Assembly: GCF_024198175.1 (NCBI RefSeq)
Contig: NZ_JAJVKV010000004.1
Coordinates: forward strand, 1,054,001-1,118,000
Origin: Pyxidicoccus xibeiensis
Lineage (GTDB): Bacteria > Myxococcota > Myxococcia > Myxococcales > Myxococcaceae
Length of the DNA stretch: 64,000 nucleotides
Direction of reading: 5' to 3'
Both the position numbers and the translations under genes were made by a program. Shown one piece after another: positions 52,313 through 60,730 of the stretch; position 1 is the stretch's first letter; the number at the start of each line of letters is the position of its first letter. The notes under the pieces were generated by a model, which had not been told where the DNA came from, made no database searches, and was given only the letters and a program-made list of their open reading frames with translations.

Positions 52313-53209
52313 CTATTCGAGCGCGAGGAGCAGGGCATCCCGCTCCGCAGCGAGCTTCTTGGAGCTGATGCCCTTGCGGATGAGGCGTCGCGCCTCGGCG
52401 CGGGCTCCCGCCTCCGTCAGCCGGGGGAGCCAGCGGGCGCGCAGCTCCTCGACCTGCTGCCGCTGTGTCAGCCCGGGAGTCTTGAGCCAGCGCTCCAGCT
52501 CGATGACGACGTCCGGCCGGGGAGGCGCGGGCGGCTCGGCGGGCCGGAGCGCCTCGGGCTTCGGGGTGTACCGCCGCGCCGCCCAGGCCTCGGGCAGGGG
52601 GCCCCACTGCTCCGCCAGGGTGCGCAGGCCGCGCTGGGCCTCGTCGAGGTAGGCATCCTGCGTCGGGTCGGAGAGCACGCCCCAGTCCACGAGCCGTTGC
52701 CGCAGCGCCTTGCGCCCATTCACTTCGTCATGGACCTCTTCGGCGAGCGAGGCCGTCCCCCAGACGTCGAAGTGGTGGTTGTGGGAGAAGACGGCGCTCT
52801 CCACGTGGGCGTCGCCGAAGACGTAGGTGCCGTGCGGCTCGTCCTCGCCGAGCAGGCGCCGGACGCGAAGCTCCCCGAGCACGATGAGGTAGCCGTGGGT
52901 GTAGAGCGTCTGCGCGATGAGGTTGCCGCGCACGAAGACGAGCCCGCCGGGGTTCTCCAGCCAGCCATCGACGAGCAGGTCGCCATCGATGAAGGTCGAG
53001 CCCCGGCTGTTCTCCAGGCTGAGCGACGGGACCCGCCCGCCCTGGAACAGGCCGGCGCCGCTGTTGGAGAAGCCGTAGGAGAGCACGGCGGCATCGACAT
53101 CCATGCCGATACGGGCGCCGGTGCCTTTGAAGGCCTCGTACGGGCGAAGGTATGCGGCGGCCTCGTCCGGAAGCAGCCAGCGTTGCAGGGCGAGCATGGG
53201 TCGAATCAT
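52313..53209 (-). CDS. Hypothetical protein with beta-solenoid-like segment
   Basis: 298 residues from the ATG at 53209; an ATG four codons later is also possible. Residues about 45-140 contain short regular hydrophobic strands with Gly/Asn turns (STFIDGDLLVDGWLENPGGLVFVRGNLIAQTLYTHGYLIVLGELRVRRLL, then YVFGDAHVESAVFSHNHHFDVWG), like left- or right-handed beta-solenoids such as bactofilin-type proteins. The C-terminal half is helical and charged. No export signal. Function unknown. Confidence 0.7.
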   Translation of the reverse strand: MIRPMLALQRWLLPDEAAAYLRPYEAFKGTGARIGMDVDAAVLSYGFSNSGAGLFQGGRVPSLSLENSRGSTFIDGDLLVDGWLENPGGLVFVRGNLIAQTLYTHGYLIVLGELRVRRLLGEDEPHGTYVFGDAHVESAVFSHNHHFDVWGTASLAEEVHDEVNGRKALRQRLVDWGVLSDPTQDAYLDEAQRGLRTLAEQWGPLPEAWAARRYTPKPEALRPAEPPAPPRPDVVIELERWLKTPGLTQRQQVEELRARWLPRLTEAGARAEARRLIRKGISSKKLAAERDALLLALE

Positions 53210-53343
53210 CCGCAATGGCCCGTGTCCGCGTCCACAGGATGAGCGGGCTCGCGCTGCCCAGTACCGTTGACGGGAACGCGCACCAGGAGGGCGCGCCCCA
53301 CACGCCCCCCCCGGCGCAGACCGCCGAGGTCTCCGGACTCCAG

Positions 53344-54081
53344 TTACCCTCTCGCGTACACCAGGGGCTTCCACGGCCTGAGCGCATTGAGCAGCTTCGC
53401 GGTCCGCAGCGCCTCGCGGACGTGCTCCGCCAGCTCCACGTGCTCGGGGTTGGTGGCCGTGAAGCGGTCCGGCGTCAGCACCACCAGCGTCCCCAGTCCC
53501 TCCACCGGCTCCACCCGCACCGGCTCCGGCAGCGGCGGCACCTCGCCCCGGCGGCGGGAGAAGTACATCATCCACCCGACGAAGGTGCCCGCCCGCGCCC
53601 GGCCGGACACCATGTCCCGGTGGTTGTCCGACGTGGCCACCGCCCACTCCGGCTCCCACGCCAGCACCATGCTGCGCAGCACCTCCTTCATCACCTTGGC
53701 GCTCACCACCCGCTCCGCCACCGGCCCGTGCGACGGCGGCTTCAGCAGGCACACCGCCGACGTCTGTTGCGACGCCGAGCCACACCGCAGGCTCACCCCC
53801 GTCACCTCGTCCCGGCGCTCACCCGCCCACGCCCACAGGCTCACCCCGTCCCCGGACTCCTGGTTCTCCTTCCGCCCGAACATCCGCGCGAGGTTCGCCG
53901 CGTCCGGCTGAAAGGGCAGCAGCCGCGACGTCTCGAAGGACTCGGCGGCCTCACACCAGTGCGCCCACGCAGGGTCGCACCGCCCCACGGAGCGGAAGAA
54001 GGTCTCCGCCCGCCGCGCACACGCCTCGGCGGATTCCCTCCTCCCCAGCCAGTAAGCACCCGCGTACCAGGTCTCGTTCAT
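53344..54081 (-). CDS. Imm52-family immunity protein, no adjacent toxin
   Basis: 245 residues from the ATG at 54081. The start YAGAYWLGRRESAEACARRAETFFRSVGRCDPAWAHW, the middle VLRSMVLAWEPEWAVATSDNHRD and VGWMMYFSRRRGEVPPLPEPVRVEPVEGLGTLVVLTPDRFTATNPEHVELA match the Imm52 immunity family as I remember it from myxobacterial genomes, where it usually follows a Tox-REase-5 gene. No such toxin is next to it (a kinase lies divergently, a solenoid-like gene downstream), so it appears to be an orphan. Orphan immunity genes protect against toxins of neighbours. The family assignment is from memory. Confidence 0.75.
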   Translation of the reverse strand: MNETWYAGAYWLGRRESAEACARRAETFFRSVGRCDPAWAHWCEAAESFETSRLLPFQPDAANLARMFGRKENQESGDGVSLWAWAGERRDEVTGVSLRCGSASQQTSAVCLLKPPSHGPVAERVVSAKVMKEVLRSMVLAWEPEWAVATSDNHRDMVSGRARAGTFVGWMMYFSRRRGEVPPLPEPVRVEPVEGLGTLVVLTPDRFTATNPEHVELAEHVREALRTAKLLNALRPWKPLVYARG

Positions 54082-54215
54082 CCGACAATCTCCCTTGGAC
54101 GCCTCCCCGGGCGACTCCACCGGGGACGTCCTCCATCTTCGACAGAACACACCAGGTCCCCACAATCCCGCTCAACCTGCTAGGTTGAGGGAAAGTCAGG
54201 AGACCTCCCACGGCC

Positions 54216-56171
54216 ATGAGCTCGGACATTCCCCAGGTGAACCCGGACACGCTGCCCCCCGGCACGGTGGTGGGCGGCTGCTGGCGCCTCCTCGAGCGGC
54301 TGGGGGTGGGCGGCTACGGCGCCGTCTACAAGGTGGAGGCCACGGACCACCCGGGCCGCTACTTCGCGCTCAAGCTGTCCCGGCAGCTCTACGAGCCGCG
54401 CGCCCGGCGCGAGCTCACGCTGCTCATGGACAAGGCAGTCCACGCGCACGTGGTGGCCGTCCACGCCTGCGGGCGCTGGCCGGACATCGTCACCGGCCAC
54501 TTCTTCTTCGTCATGGACTGGGTGCCCGGACCCGCGCTCCACCTCTGGGCAGACCTCCACAACCCCTCCTTCCAGCAGCTGGCGGACGCCGCGCGCCGCG
54601 TGTCCCTCATCCTGGATGCCATCCACGCCGGGGGCGTGCTGCACCGCGACCTCAAGCCCGAGCACATCCTCATGCGCGGCCCCCACGGCGACCCGGTGCT
54701 CATCGACTTCGGCTCGGGCGACTACCTGGGTGCGCCCACCCTCACGCTGGGGCCCCTGCCTCCGGGCACCCTCCACATGCGCAGCCCCGAGGCCGTCCGG
54801 TTCCACCAGCGCCACTGGCGCCGCCTCGACGCCCGCTACGCCTTCGAGCCCACCGACGACCTCTACTCCCTGGGCGTGTGCCTGTACCGCGCGGCCACCG
54901 GCCACTACCCGTTCGCTCCGGAGTGGCCTCCGGACGTGCTGTGCGCGGCCATCGTCTCGCAGCAGCCTCCGGCGCCGTCGGAGGTGAATCCCCGCGTCCC
55001 GCCCTCGCTCAGCGCCCTCATCCTGCGCCTGCTGGAGAAGGACCCCGCCCAGCGCTTCGAGACCGGCGCGGAGCTCCACGAGGCGCTGACCGTGGCCCGC
55101 GAGGAGCGCCTGCGCGAGCCGTGGGAGACGCCCCTGTTCGAGTGGCACGAGGCCCCGGTCTCCACCGGGGAAGGCGCCCCGGTGCCCGCCCGCCGCGTGC
55201 GCCGTCCGGAGTGGCCGTCCCACAAGCACCGGCCGCCATCCGTGGTGCGAGCCCGGCTGCTGCGGTTGTGGGCGGAGGTGCTGGGGTGGTTGCGCCCGCC
55301 TCCGAAACCCACTCCCTACACGAAGCCCAGGGAGGCCCTGCTGGAGGGGCGAGCGCGCCGGGTATACCCGGGCCGGCGGCGGGCGCTCGTGGCGGCGGGA
55401 GGGCTCGCCATGGTGGCGGTCCTGGTGGCGCTGGGGGCTCGGGCAGCGGGAGCATGGGGCAACACTACCGCCCAGGTGAGGTCCGAGGCAACCGCCGCAG
55501 TCGGTCAGAAAGTGGCCAGCCCGGCGGAGGCCCTCCACACTGTCCCGGTCGCGGTCCCGCCCCCGGCGGAGCCTACCCCCGCGGCCGTCGCCCCCCGGGC
55601 GGCGTCATCCCAGGAAGCCGCTCCCGTGAATGTGAAGAAGACCGACACCGCCTCCAAGTCCCAGGTGGCGGAGAAGAAGGCACCCACGCTCGGCGCCCGT
55701 GCCGGCACCGCGGCCCGGACGCTGGCCATGTGCGGCGCTCTCGGCTGTGCGAGCACGCCGCCGCTGATGGAGCAGCCGCTGCCGCCACCCGAGGACTGCC
55801 CGCCTGCGTCGATGGCGGCGATGAAGCGATTGAGGATTCCCATCGGGGCGGCCCTCATGAGCGAGTTCGTCAGGACTGGGGACGGCGAGCCCATCACCGT
55901 CCGCGAGGGGCGGGCCATCGCCTATACCCTCAGGACCGTGGGAGACCTGTCGAGCGGCGCGGAGGTGGATGGGTATCTCTACGTGACGCCCCAGCGCGTC
56001 TATGGCCGCTTCACCCAGGTCCGCTACAAGAATGAGCGGTATCCGGGCTGCTTCGAGCTCTGGGAGTTGAACTCGAGGCAGCGCGGCTTCCCGAGGGAGC
56101 CCGGAGGCGACGCGCAGAACGCCATCATCGTCAACAACGTCGATATCCGGGCCGTCCACCGCTTCCAGTGA
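54216..56171 (+). CDS. Membrane Ser/Thr protein kinase
   Basis: 651 residues. Kinase domain about 20-295: glycine loop LGVGGYGAVY, catalytic K53 in FALKLS, HRDLKPEH with D145, and DFG with D164, so it should be active. A basic linker is followed by one membrane helix (about 389-412). The extracytoplasmic tail (413-651) has an Ala/Pro/Lys spacer and a folded domain (LRIPIGAALMSEFV...YLYVTPQRVYGRFTQVRY). This is the Hanks-type kinase layout common in Myxococcus. The next gene (DUF2381) overlaps its stop codon. Confidence 0.92.
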   Translation: MSSDIPQVNPDTLPPGTVVGGCWRLLERLGVGGYGAVYKVEATDHPGRYFALKLSRQLYEPRARRELTLLMDKAVHAHVVAVHACGRWPDIVTGHFFFVMDWVPGPALHLWADLHNPSFQQLADAARRVSLILDAIHAGGVLHRDLKPEHILMRGPHGDPVLIDFGSGDYLGAPTLTLGPLPPGTLHMRSPEAVRFHQRHWRRLDARYAFEPTDDLYSLGVCLYRAATGHYPFAPEWPPDVLCAAIVSQQPPAPSEVNPRVPPSLSALILRLLEKDPAQRFETGAELHEALTVAREERLREPWETPLFEWHEAPVSTGEGAPVPARRVRRPEWPSHKHRPPSVVRARLLRLWAEVLGWLRPPPKPTPYTKPREALLEGRARRVYPGRRRALVAAGGLAMVAVLVALGARAAGAWGNTTAQVRSEATAAVGQKVASPAEALHTVPVAVPPPAEPTPAAVAPRAASSQEAAPVNVKKTDTASKSQVAEKKAPTLGARAGTAARTLAMCGALGCASTPPLMEQPLPPPEDCPPASMAAMKRLRIPIGAALMSEFVRTGDGEPITVREGRAIAYTLRTVGDLSSGAEVDGYLYVTPQRVYGRFTQVRYKNERYPGCFELWELNSRQRGFPREPGGDAQNAIIVNNVDIRAVHRFQ

Positions 56172-57097
56172 GCCACGGGGCCTGCGACGTGTCTTCCCGG
56201 CTGCCTCCTCTGGTTTCGCTGCTCGCGGTGCTCCTGGGTTCCACTGCGGCCAGGCCCGCCCCGGCTCCCGTCCAGGCACAGCTCCGGCGCATCGAGCTGG
56301 CCCCTGAGCCACTGCATGAGCCCCTGGAGATTGCCATCCAGGCGGGGACCGCCACCCTCCTCATCTTCGAGTCACGCCTCGAGCGCGACAAGGTCGAGCT
56401 GGAGGGAAGGGAGCACTTCAGTCGGGTGGCCGTGAGCGAGGACACCCTGGCCCTGCTGCCCACGGAGGCGGTGCGCGAGGGAGAACGGCTGCGGCTCACC
56501 GTGCGCTTCGCGGAGGGTGCCACTCCTGCCGAGGCGCGCTTCGTCCTCGTGGTGGACCGTAATCGGGCGGATACCCAGGTCGAGGTGCTCCACTCGCGGC
56601 GTGTTTCCGAGCCGGCCCTGATGGAACAGGAGCTTCAGCGACTGCGAGAGGAGAACTCGCGGCTCCGGGCGGCGCGGGGACCCGAGGGTCTGGCAGGCGC
56701 CATCGCGGCGGCATGGGTGAACGAACAGGGCGTTGCTGCCGCGAGTCTCAGGTTCACGGCTCCGAGCGTGACGGGCACGACTCACGAACTTGATATCACC
56801 GCAGTGGGCTTTCGCACCTCTGCTCGGGTCGCGGTGGAACTGGAGCTGGCGTTCTCCGCGAGCGAGCGTCCCTGGTCGATGGAGAGCGCAGCGCTCATCG
56901 GGCCGAAGGGGCAGCGGTTGCGCATCGTGCAGACCTGGCAGTCCGGGCCCGGCCAAGAAGGTGCACGCAAGGTGCGCATCGCGGTGGAGGCAGCCGCGGA
57001 GACACACGAAGCTCACGGCCCACATGCCCTGGAGCTACGGGAAGCCGGCGGCGACCGCACCCTCACAATCAGCCCGGTGACGTTTCCTTCCCTGTGA
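56168..57097 (+). CDS. DUF2381 (TIGR02268) family exported protein
   Basis: 309 residues, GTG start overlapping the kinase stop (GTGA). A signal peptide is likely (LPPLVSLLAVLLGSTAARPAPA). IELAPEPLHEPLEIAIQAGTATLLIFESRLERDKVELEGREHFSRVAVSEDTLALLP is the DUF2381 signature, a Myxococcus paralogous family usually encoded right after a Ser/Thr kinase gene. A short coiled coil (about 155-175) and a beta-rich C-terminal domain follow. It probably interacts with the outside part of the kinase. Confidence 0.88.
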   Translation: MSHGACDVSSRLPPLVSLLAVLLGSTAARPAPAPVQAQLRRIELAPEPLHEPLEIAIQAGTATLLIFESRLERDKVELEGREHFSRVAVSEDTLALLPTEAVREGERLRLTVRFAEGATPAEARFVLVVDRNRADTQVEVLHSRRVSEPALMEQELQRLREENSRLRAARGPEGLAGAIAAAWVNEQGVAAASLRFTAPSVTGTTHELDITAVGFRTSARVAVELELAFSASERPWSMESAALIGPKGQRLRIVQTWQSGPGQEGARKVRIAVEAAAETHEAHGPHALELREAGGDRTLTISPVTFPSL

Positions 57098-57133
57098 ACC
57101 CGCGCACTGCCGCCCGTCGAGCTCGACCGAAGC

Positions 57134-57907
57134 CTACGGACTGCCAGTCGAGAGGTCCGGAACACGCGTGGGCTTGCGGTGCTGCTCGTGGTCGTAGAAG
57201 CACTCGGGCCCGAGCACCGTGATGAGCCGCTGCTCGGCGGCGTCGCCTTCGGGCGTCATCGCCTGGGTGGGCAGCTCGTAGGGCTGCACCAGGACGATGT
57301 CGCTGCCGAGCTCCTGAGACGCACCGGGTGGTAGGGACCGGAGGCGGTCTCCGAACATGCGCACGAACGGCGGACCGAAGAAGTTGCGCCAGTAGAGTCC
57401 CGCGAGTCCTTCGCTGGGGTCGCGCACGGTGAAGGTCTCGATGGAGCCGATGCCATCCGGAGAAGGTACCTCCCTGCGGCCTTTGCGCTGAAAATCATCG
57501 GCCAGTCCGGTCCGGGCCAGAGATGCGCCTAGAAGCCCCATGAGTTCAACGACCTGCTGAAGATGAGACCGTTGCCAATCAGTTTTATTGGCCTCACTTG
57601 CAGCTGTGTACCAGGCGAACTGCCCTACAAAAGGGGGAGCGCCAGGTCTGGTAGGAGACAGACTGATGAAATCCCGGTCCGTCCAGGCAAGAACCATGAG
57701 GGAGCGCTTCTCCTCGTAGCTCGCCACGAGTGCGTCGTAGTCGATCCGTCGTGGATCCAGCCGCCCGTCATGGCCGAACCGGTCATAGCGAACGGGATGG
57801 AACCAGCGGTAATCCTCAAAGATGCGCCGCAGGAGCGCACGGACCTCCGATGAAGTTGGAGGTACGGGGGGAAGGTTGATGCGGGTGGTGATGGAAGGCG
57901 GAACCAT
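57134..57907 (-). CDS. Immunity protein, cassette A
   Basis: 257 residues from the ATG at 57907, eight bases after the toxin stop codon. The same geometry is found in cassette B, which supports this start (an earlier ATG at 57919 overlaps the toxin stop). No signal peptide, so it is cytoplasmic. Residues 160-252 (VRDPSEGLAGLYWRNFFGPPFV...) are 97% identical to the cassette B protein, whereas residues 1-159 are only about 47% identical. I do not recognise the family by name. Position directly after a lipoprotein-nuclease gene in both copies marks it as the cognate immunity factor (inference). Confidence 0.78.
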   Translation of the reverse strand: MVPPSITTRINLPPVPPTSSEVRALLRRIFEDYRWFHPVRYDRFGHDGRLDPRRIDYDALVASYEEKRSLMVLAWTDRDFISLSPTRPGAPPFVGQFAWYTAASEANKTDWQRSHLQQVVELMGLLGASLARTGLADDFQRKGRREVPSPDGIGSIETFTVRDPSEGLAGLYWRNFFGPPFVRMFGDRLRSLPPGASQELGSDIVLVQPYELPTQAMTPEGDAAEQRLITVLGPECFYDHEQHRKPTRVPDLSTGSP

Positions 57908-58056
57908 GGACTCGCTCATGGGAAATATCGCACGGTGACACCACCAACCTCTTCGAGCGCCGTGAACCTTTCCTGCAAGGGCGTCGTCAATCGCGTTCTT
58001 CCCGCTGGATGGCGCGCGGACCGGAACCATACTTCGACATGCCCACCATGAACTTG
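57431..58056 (-). other. Divergent specificity block, cassette A
   Basis: This 626-bp block runs from toxin codon 534 to immunity codon 159. Outside it the two cassettes are nearly identical at protein level; inside it identity falls to about 50%. The equivalent block in cassette B is at 60105-60730 and has the same length. Confidence 0.8.
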
Positions 58057-59655
58057 GACGTAGTCCAGCATGGCCTTGAGGTTGCCGGTGAGCGCCATCT
58101 CCCCGCGGGCCTTCACCTCGATGAAGCGGTAGGGCTTGCCCCACACCAACTCCTCCGGGTTGCCCACCACCGAGTCCGAAGCGAAGCCCTGTGCTCGGCT
58201 GCCCGGCGGCGGTAGCAGCAGGGCCGTGTTCTTCTCATAGCCCTTCGCCGTGAGCACCTTCTGCTCGAACTCTCCACCTTCCCCCTTGTTCTTCAGCACC
58301 GTGCGGTACATCCGCTCCCACGCCGCGTCCGGTGCGTAGCTGAAGCGGGGGTACTTGCCCGGGTGGCGGAACTGGTAGTCCACCCACGCCTGCGCCAGGT
58401 GCTCCGCACTCCCCGGCACCAGCCTCATTCCTTCCGCCGTCGCGCGCGAGCCCACCAGCGGCACCCGCGCCCCCGCCTTCACCGCCTGGGCCACCTCCGC
58501 CAACGGCCCTCTCAGCCGCTTCGCCAGCTCGCGCAACCACTTCAGCTCCTCCTCGGGCACCTTCTCGCCCCGCCCCGCCGCCTTCAGCAGTTGCTGCATC
58601 CGCGCTGTCTCTTCCGGCGCCAGGTGCTGCACCACCCGCTGCGCCACCTGCGCCTCCTGCAGGCCGCGTCCCGTCAGCAGCGCCGCACGCTCCACCTCCA
58701 CCGCGTTGGCCAGCAGCGCGCCGCTCACCACCGGCAGTACCGCCCCCGCCACGCACAGCAGTCGCTCCTCCCCCGTCAGCTCCCGCCCCAAGAGGCTCAG
58801 CCCCACCACCGCCCCGGCGACGTCCACCCCCTCGCCCACTCCAGGCAGCAACCCCACCGCCAGCTCCAGCAGCACCTCGTCCGCGGGCACCTCCTCCACG
58901 TACTCCGGTACCCACTCCAGCTGCGGCGGCGAGGCGTTGCCCTGCGCCAGCGCCGTCGCCAGCGCGCTGCGCTTCACCAGCAGGTAGACGGCCACCTCCT
59001 GCGGACTCTTCTTCAAGAAGTCCGGGTCCTGCGTGTGCCCGTACGCCCAGGCCAGCACCGCCGAGGTGAGCGCGTCCTGCGCTCCCTCGAAGACGGCGCT
59101 CTCCGTCACCAGCCACTGGCGCCCGGCCTTCCGGAAGTGTCGCGCGGCCAGCCACTCGCTTCTCCCCCGCGCCCACCTCCAGTACTCCTCCAGCTTCTCC
59201 TCCACCGCCCCGTCCCGCGCCTCGGCCTCACGGTTGCGGAGTACCCGCTCCACCTTGAAGCGCAGGTACACCTCCTCCGGCTCCTCTCCCGACAGCTGCG
59301 CCTCCGTCTTCCCGTGCAGCCACCCCAGCACCTCCAGCAGCGCCCGCTCTCCTACGCGCCGCTCCGCCTCGGAGACCTTGGGCCGGCGCAGGGCCCCCTG
59401 CCGCTCGCGCACGAAGGCCATGAAGCGCCCCAACTGCGCGCCGCCCACCGTGCCTCCGCCTCCTTCGTCCTCCACCTCCTCGCGTGGGAAGGGCGGCGGC
59501 GAGGCGGAGTGGTAGCGCAACGGCACACTGTCCAGCCACGGCCCCAGTCGCTCTCCTCCCCAGCCCTGGCAGCCCGGCGTCAGCAGCAGCGCCACCAGCA
59601 CCAGTGCCACCACCCGGTCTCTGCCCGTCGCTCGCCGGGGCCGACAGTCCGCCAT
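57916..59655 (-). CDS. Lipoprotein nuclease toxin, cassette A (SitA-like architecture)
   Basis: 579 residues. Lipobox TPGC (C29). A helical N-terminal domain (about 45-225) is followed by a hydrophobic pre-toxin region resembling PT-TG domains (about 255-310: LAVGLLPGVGEGVDVAGAVVGLSLLGRELTGEERLL). The C-terminal domain carries a PD-(D/E)xK-type nuclease motif, D494 with E513-V-K515 (SDSVV..., FIEVKAR). The final 46 residues differ strongly from the cassette B copy (about 54% identity) while residues 30-533 are about 98.6% identical. The layout equals SitA toxins carried by outer-membrane exchange; nuclease activity and delivery are inferred. Ribosome site gggagg precedes the ATG. Confidence 0.8.
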   Translation of the reverse strand: MADCRPRRATGRDRVVALVLVALLLTPGCQGWGGERLGPWLDSVPLRYHSASPPPFPREEVEDEGGGGTVGGAQLGRFMAFVRERQGALRRPKVSEAERRVGERALLEVLGWLHGKTEAQLSGEEPEEVYLRFKVERVLRNREAEARDGAVEEKLEEYWRWARGRSEWLAARHFRKAGRQWLVTESAVFEGAQDALTSAVLAWAYGHTQDPDFLKKSPQEVAVYLLVKRSALATALAQGNASPPQLEWVPEYVEEVPADEVLLELAVGLLPGVGEGVDVAGAVVGLSLLGRELTGEERLLCVAGAVLPVVSGALLANAVEVERAALLTGRGLQEAQVAQRVVQHLAPEETARMQQLLKAAGRGEKVPEEELKWLRELAKRLRGPLAEVAQAVKAGARVPLVGSRATAEGMRLVPGSAEHLAQAWVDYQFRHPGKYPRFSYAPDAAWERMYRTVLKNKGEGGEFEQKVLTAKGYEKNTALLLPPPGSRAQGFASDSVVGNPEELVWGKPYRFIEVKARGEMALTGNLKAMLDYVQVHGGHVEVWFRSARHPAGRTRLTTPLQERFTALEEVGGVTVRYFP

Positions 59656-59684
59656 TCCGAACCTCCCGCGATTCCGGGACGTAT

Positions 59685-59695
59685 GTTAACAGCGG
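59685..59695 (-). promoter_or_regulatory. Conserved 5' leader element of toxin gene A
   Basis: GTTAACAGCGG lies 30 bp upstream of the start codon. The identical sequence is at the same distance before toxin gene B (62359-62369), and the intervening leader with its gggagg site is also conserved, so it was duplicated with the gene and may hold the transcription start. Confidence 0.5.
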
Positions 59696-59807
59696 TGTTG
59701 GCGCCTGCTGGACTGCCCAAGGCATGCCATCGAGCAGGAACCGACCATGCGCTGCTTCCAGTCATCCTGGACGAGCTGTAACGCACCGGCACGAAGCAGG
59801 GCCGGAA

Positions 59808-60581
59808 CTACCGAGTCCCGCGCAACAGGTCCGGAACTCGCGTGGGCTTGCGGTGCTGCTCGTGGTCGTAGAAGCACTCGGGCCCGAGCACGGTGATGAG
59901 CCGCTGCTCGGCGGCGTCGCCTTCGGGCGTCATCGCCTGCGTGGGCAGCTCGTAGGGCTGCACCAGGGCGATGTCACTTCCGAGTTCCTGATGTGCACCG
60001 GGCGGTAGGGACCGGAGGCGGTCTCCGAACATGCGCACGAACGGCGGGCCGAAGAAGTTTCTCCAGTAGAGTCCCGCGAGTCCTTCGCTCGCGTCTCTCA
60101 CGGTGTGCACCTGCGCTGAACCGATGCCATTGGAGTTGGGAACGATTCTGCTCTTCTTCCGATGCAAATCGTCGACAAGCCCAGACTCAGCCAGGGGAGA
60201 ACCGAGCAGTCGCATGACTTCCGCCACCTGATGCAACTGAGCCTCTCGCCACCGTGCCTGCTTTGATTCTGAGACGGAAGTCGTCCAGCTGAAGCTCCCA
60301 GTAAACGGGGGCGCATCGTGCCTCGTCGGGAGAATCATCACGTAGTCCCTGTCAGTCCGGGCCGCGACCGTGATGTCCTGGAACTCACCGTAGTAATCCA
60401 CCAAGGCGTTGTAGTCGGTACTGCTCGGGTCCAGGCGCTCGTTGATGTTTGCCCGGCCGTAACGCACAGGCTGGAACCAGCGGTACTCCCCGAACACTCG
60501 TTGGAACAGCGTCCTCACGACCTCGGTCGGAGGAGCGCCTGGCGGTAGATGAACGCGCGTGGAGACGTATCTGAAGGACAT
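59808..60581 (-). CDS. Immunity protein, cassette B
   Basis: 257 residues from the ATG at 60581, eight bases after the toxin B stop codon; a GTG at 60602 inside the toxin gene is the alternative. It aligns without gaps to the cassette A protein: N-terminal 159 residues about 47% identical (shared RLDP..DY.AL, TDRD, APPF.G.F.W), residues 160-252 about 97% identical, last five residues different. No export signal. It is the probable specific inhibitor of toxin B; the divergent half should be the toxin-contacting part. Confidence 0.78.
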   Translation of the reverse strand: MSFRYVSTRVHLPPGAPPTEVVRTLFQRVFGEYRWFQPVRYGRANINERLDPSSTDYNALVDYYGEFQDITVAARTDRDYVMILPTRHDAPPFTGSFSWTTSVSESKQARWREAQLHQVAEVMRLLGSPLAESGLVDDLHRKKSRIVPNSNGIGSAQVHTVRDASEGLAGLYWRNFFGPPFVRMFGDRLRSLPPGAHQELGSDIALVQPYELPTQAMTPEGDAAEQRLITVLGPECFYDHEQHRKPTRVPDLLRGTR

Positions 60582-60730
60582 GACTGGGCTCAGGGATACC
60601 ACTGCACCTTCACTTGCGCCTGCAAGTTGAGTTCCCTGATGCGATCGCGCAAAGGTCCGGTCAGTCGTGTCTGCCCGTTAGGATGGCTCGCGGAGCGGAA
60701 CCAGATTTCGATGTGGCCACCATGCTCTCG
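60105..60730 (-). other. Divergent specificity block, cassette B
   Basis: Counterpart of 57431-58056: toxin codon 534 through immunity codon 159, 626 bp, about 50% protein identity to cassette A, flanked on both sides by near-identical sequence. Confidence 0.8.

Noticed and set aside
57908..57919. Earlier ATG at 57919 overlapping the toxin A stop as the immunity start
   Set aside because: Cassette B lacks an equivalent ATG, whereas both cassettes have an ATG eight bases after the toxin stop, giving proteins of equal length that align from the first residue. The earlier start cannot be excluded.
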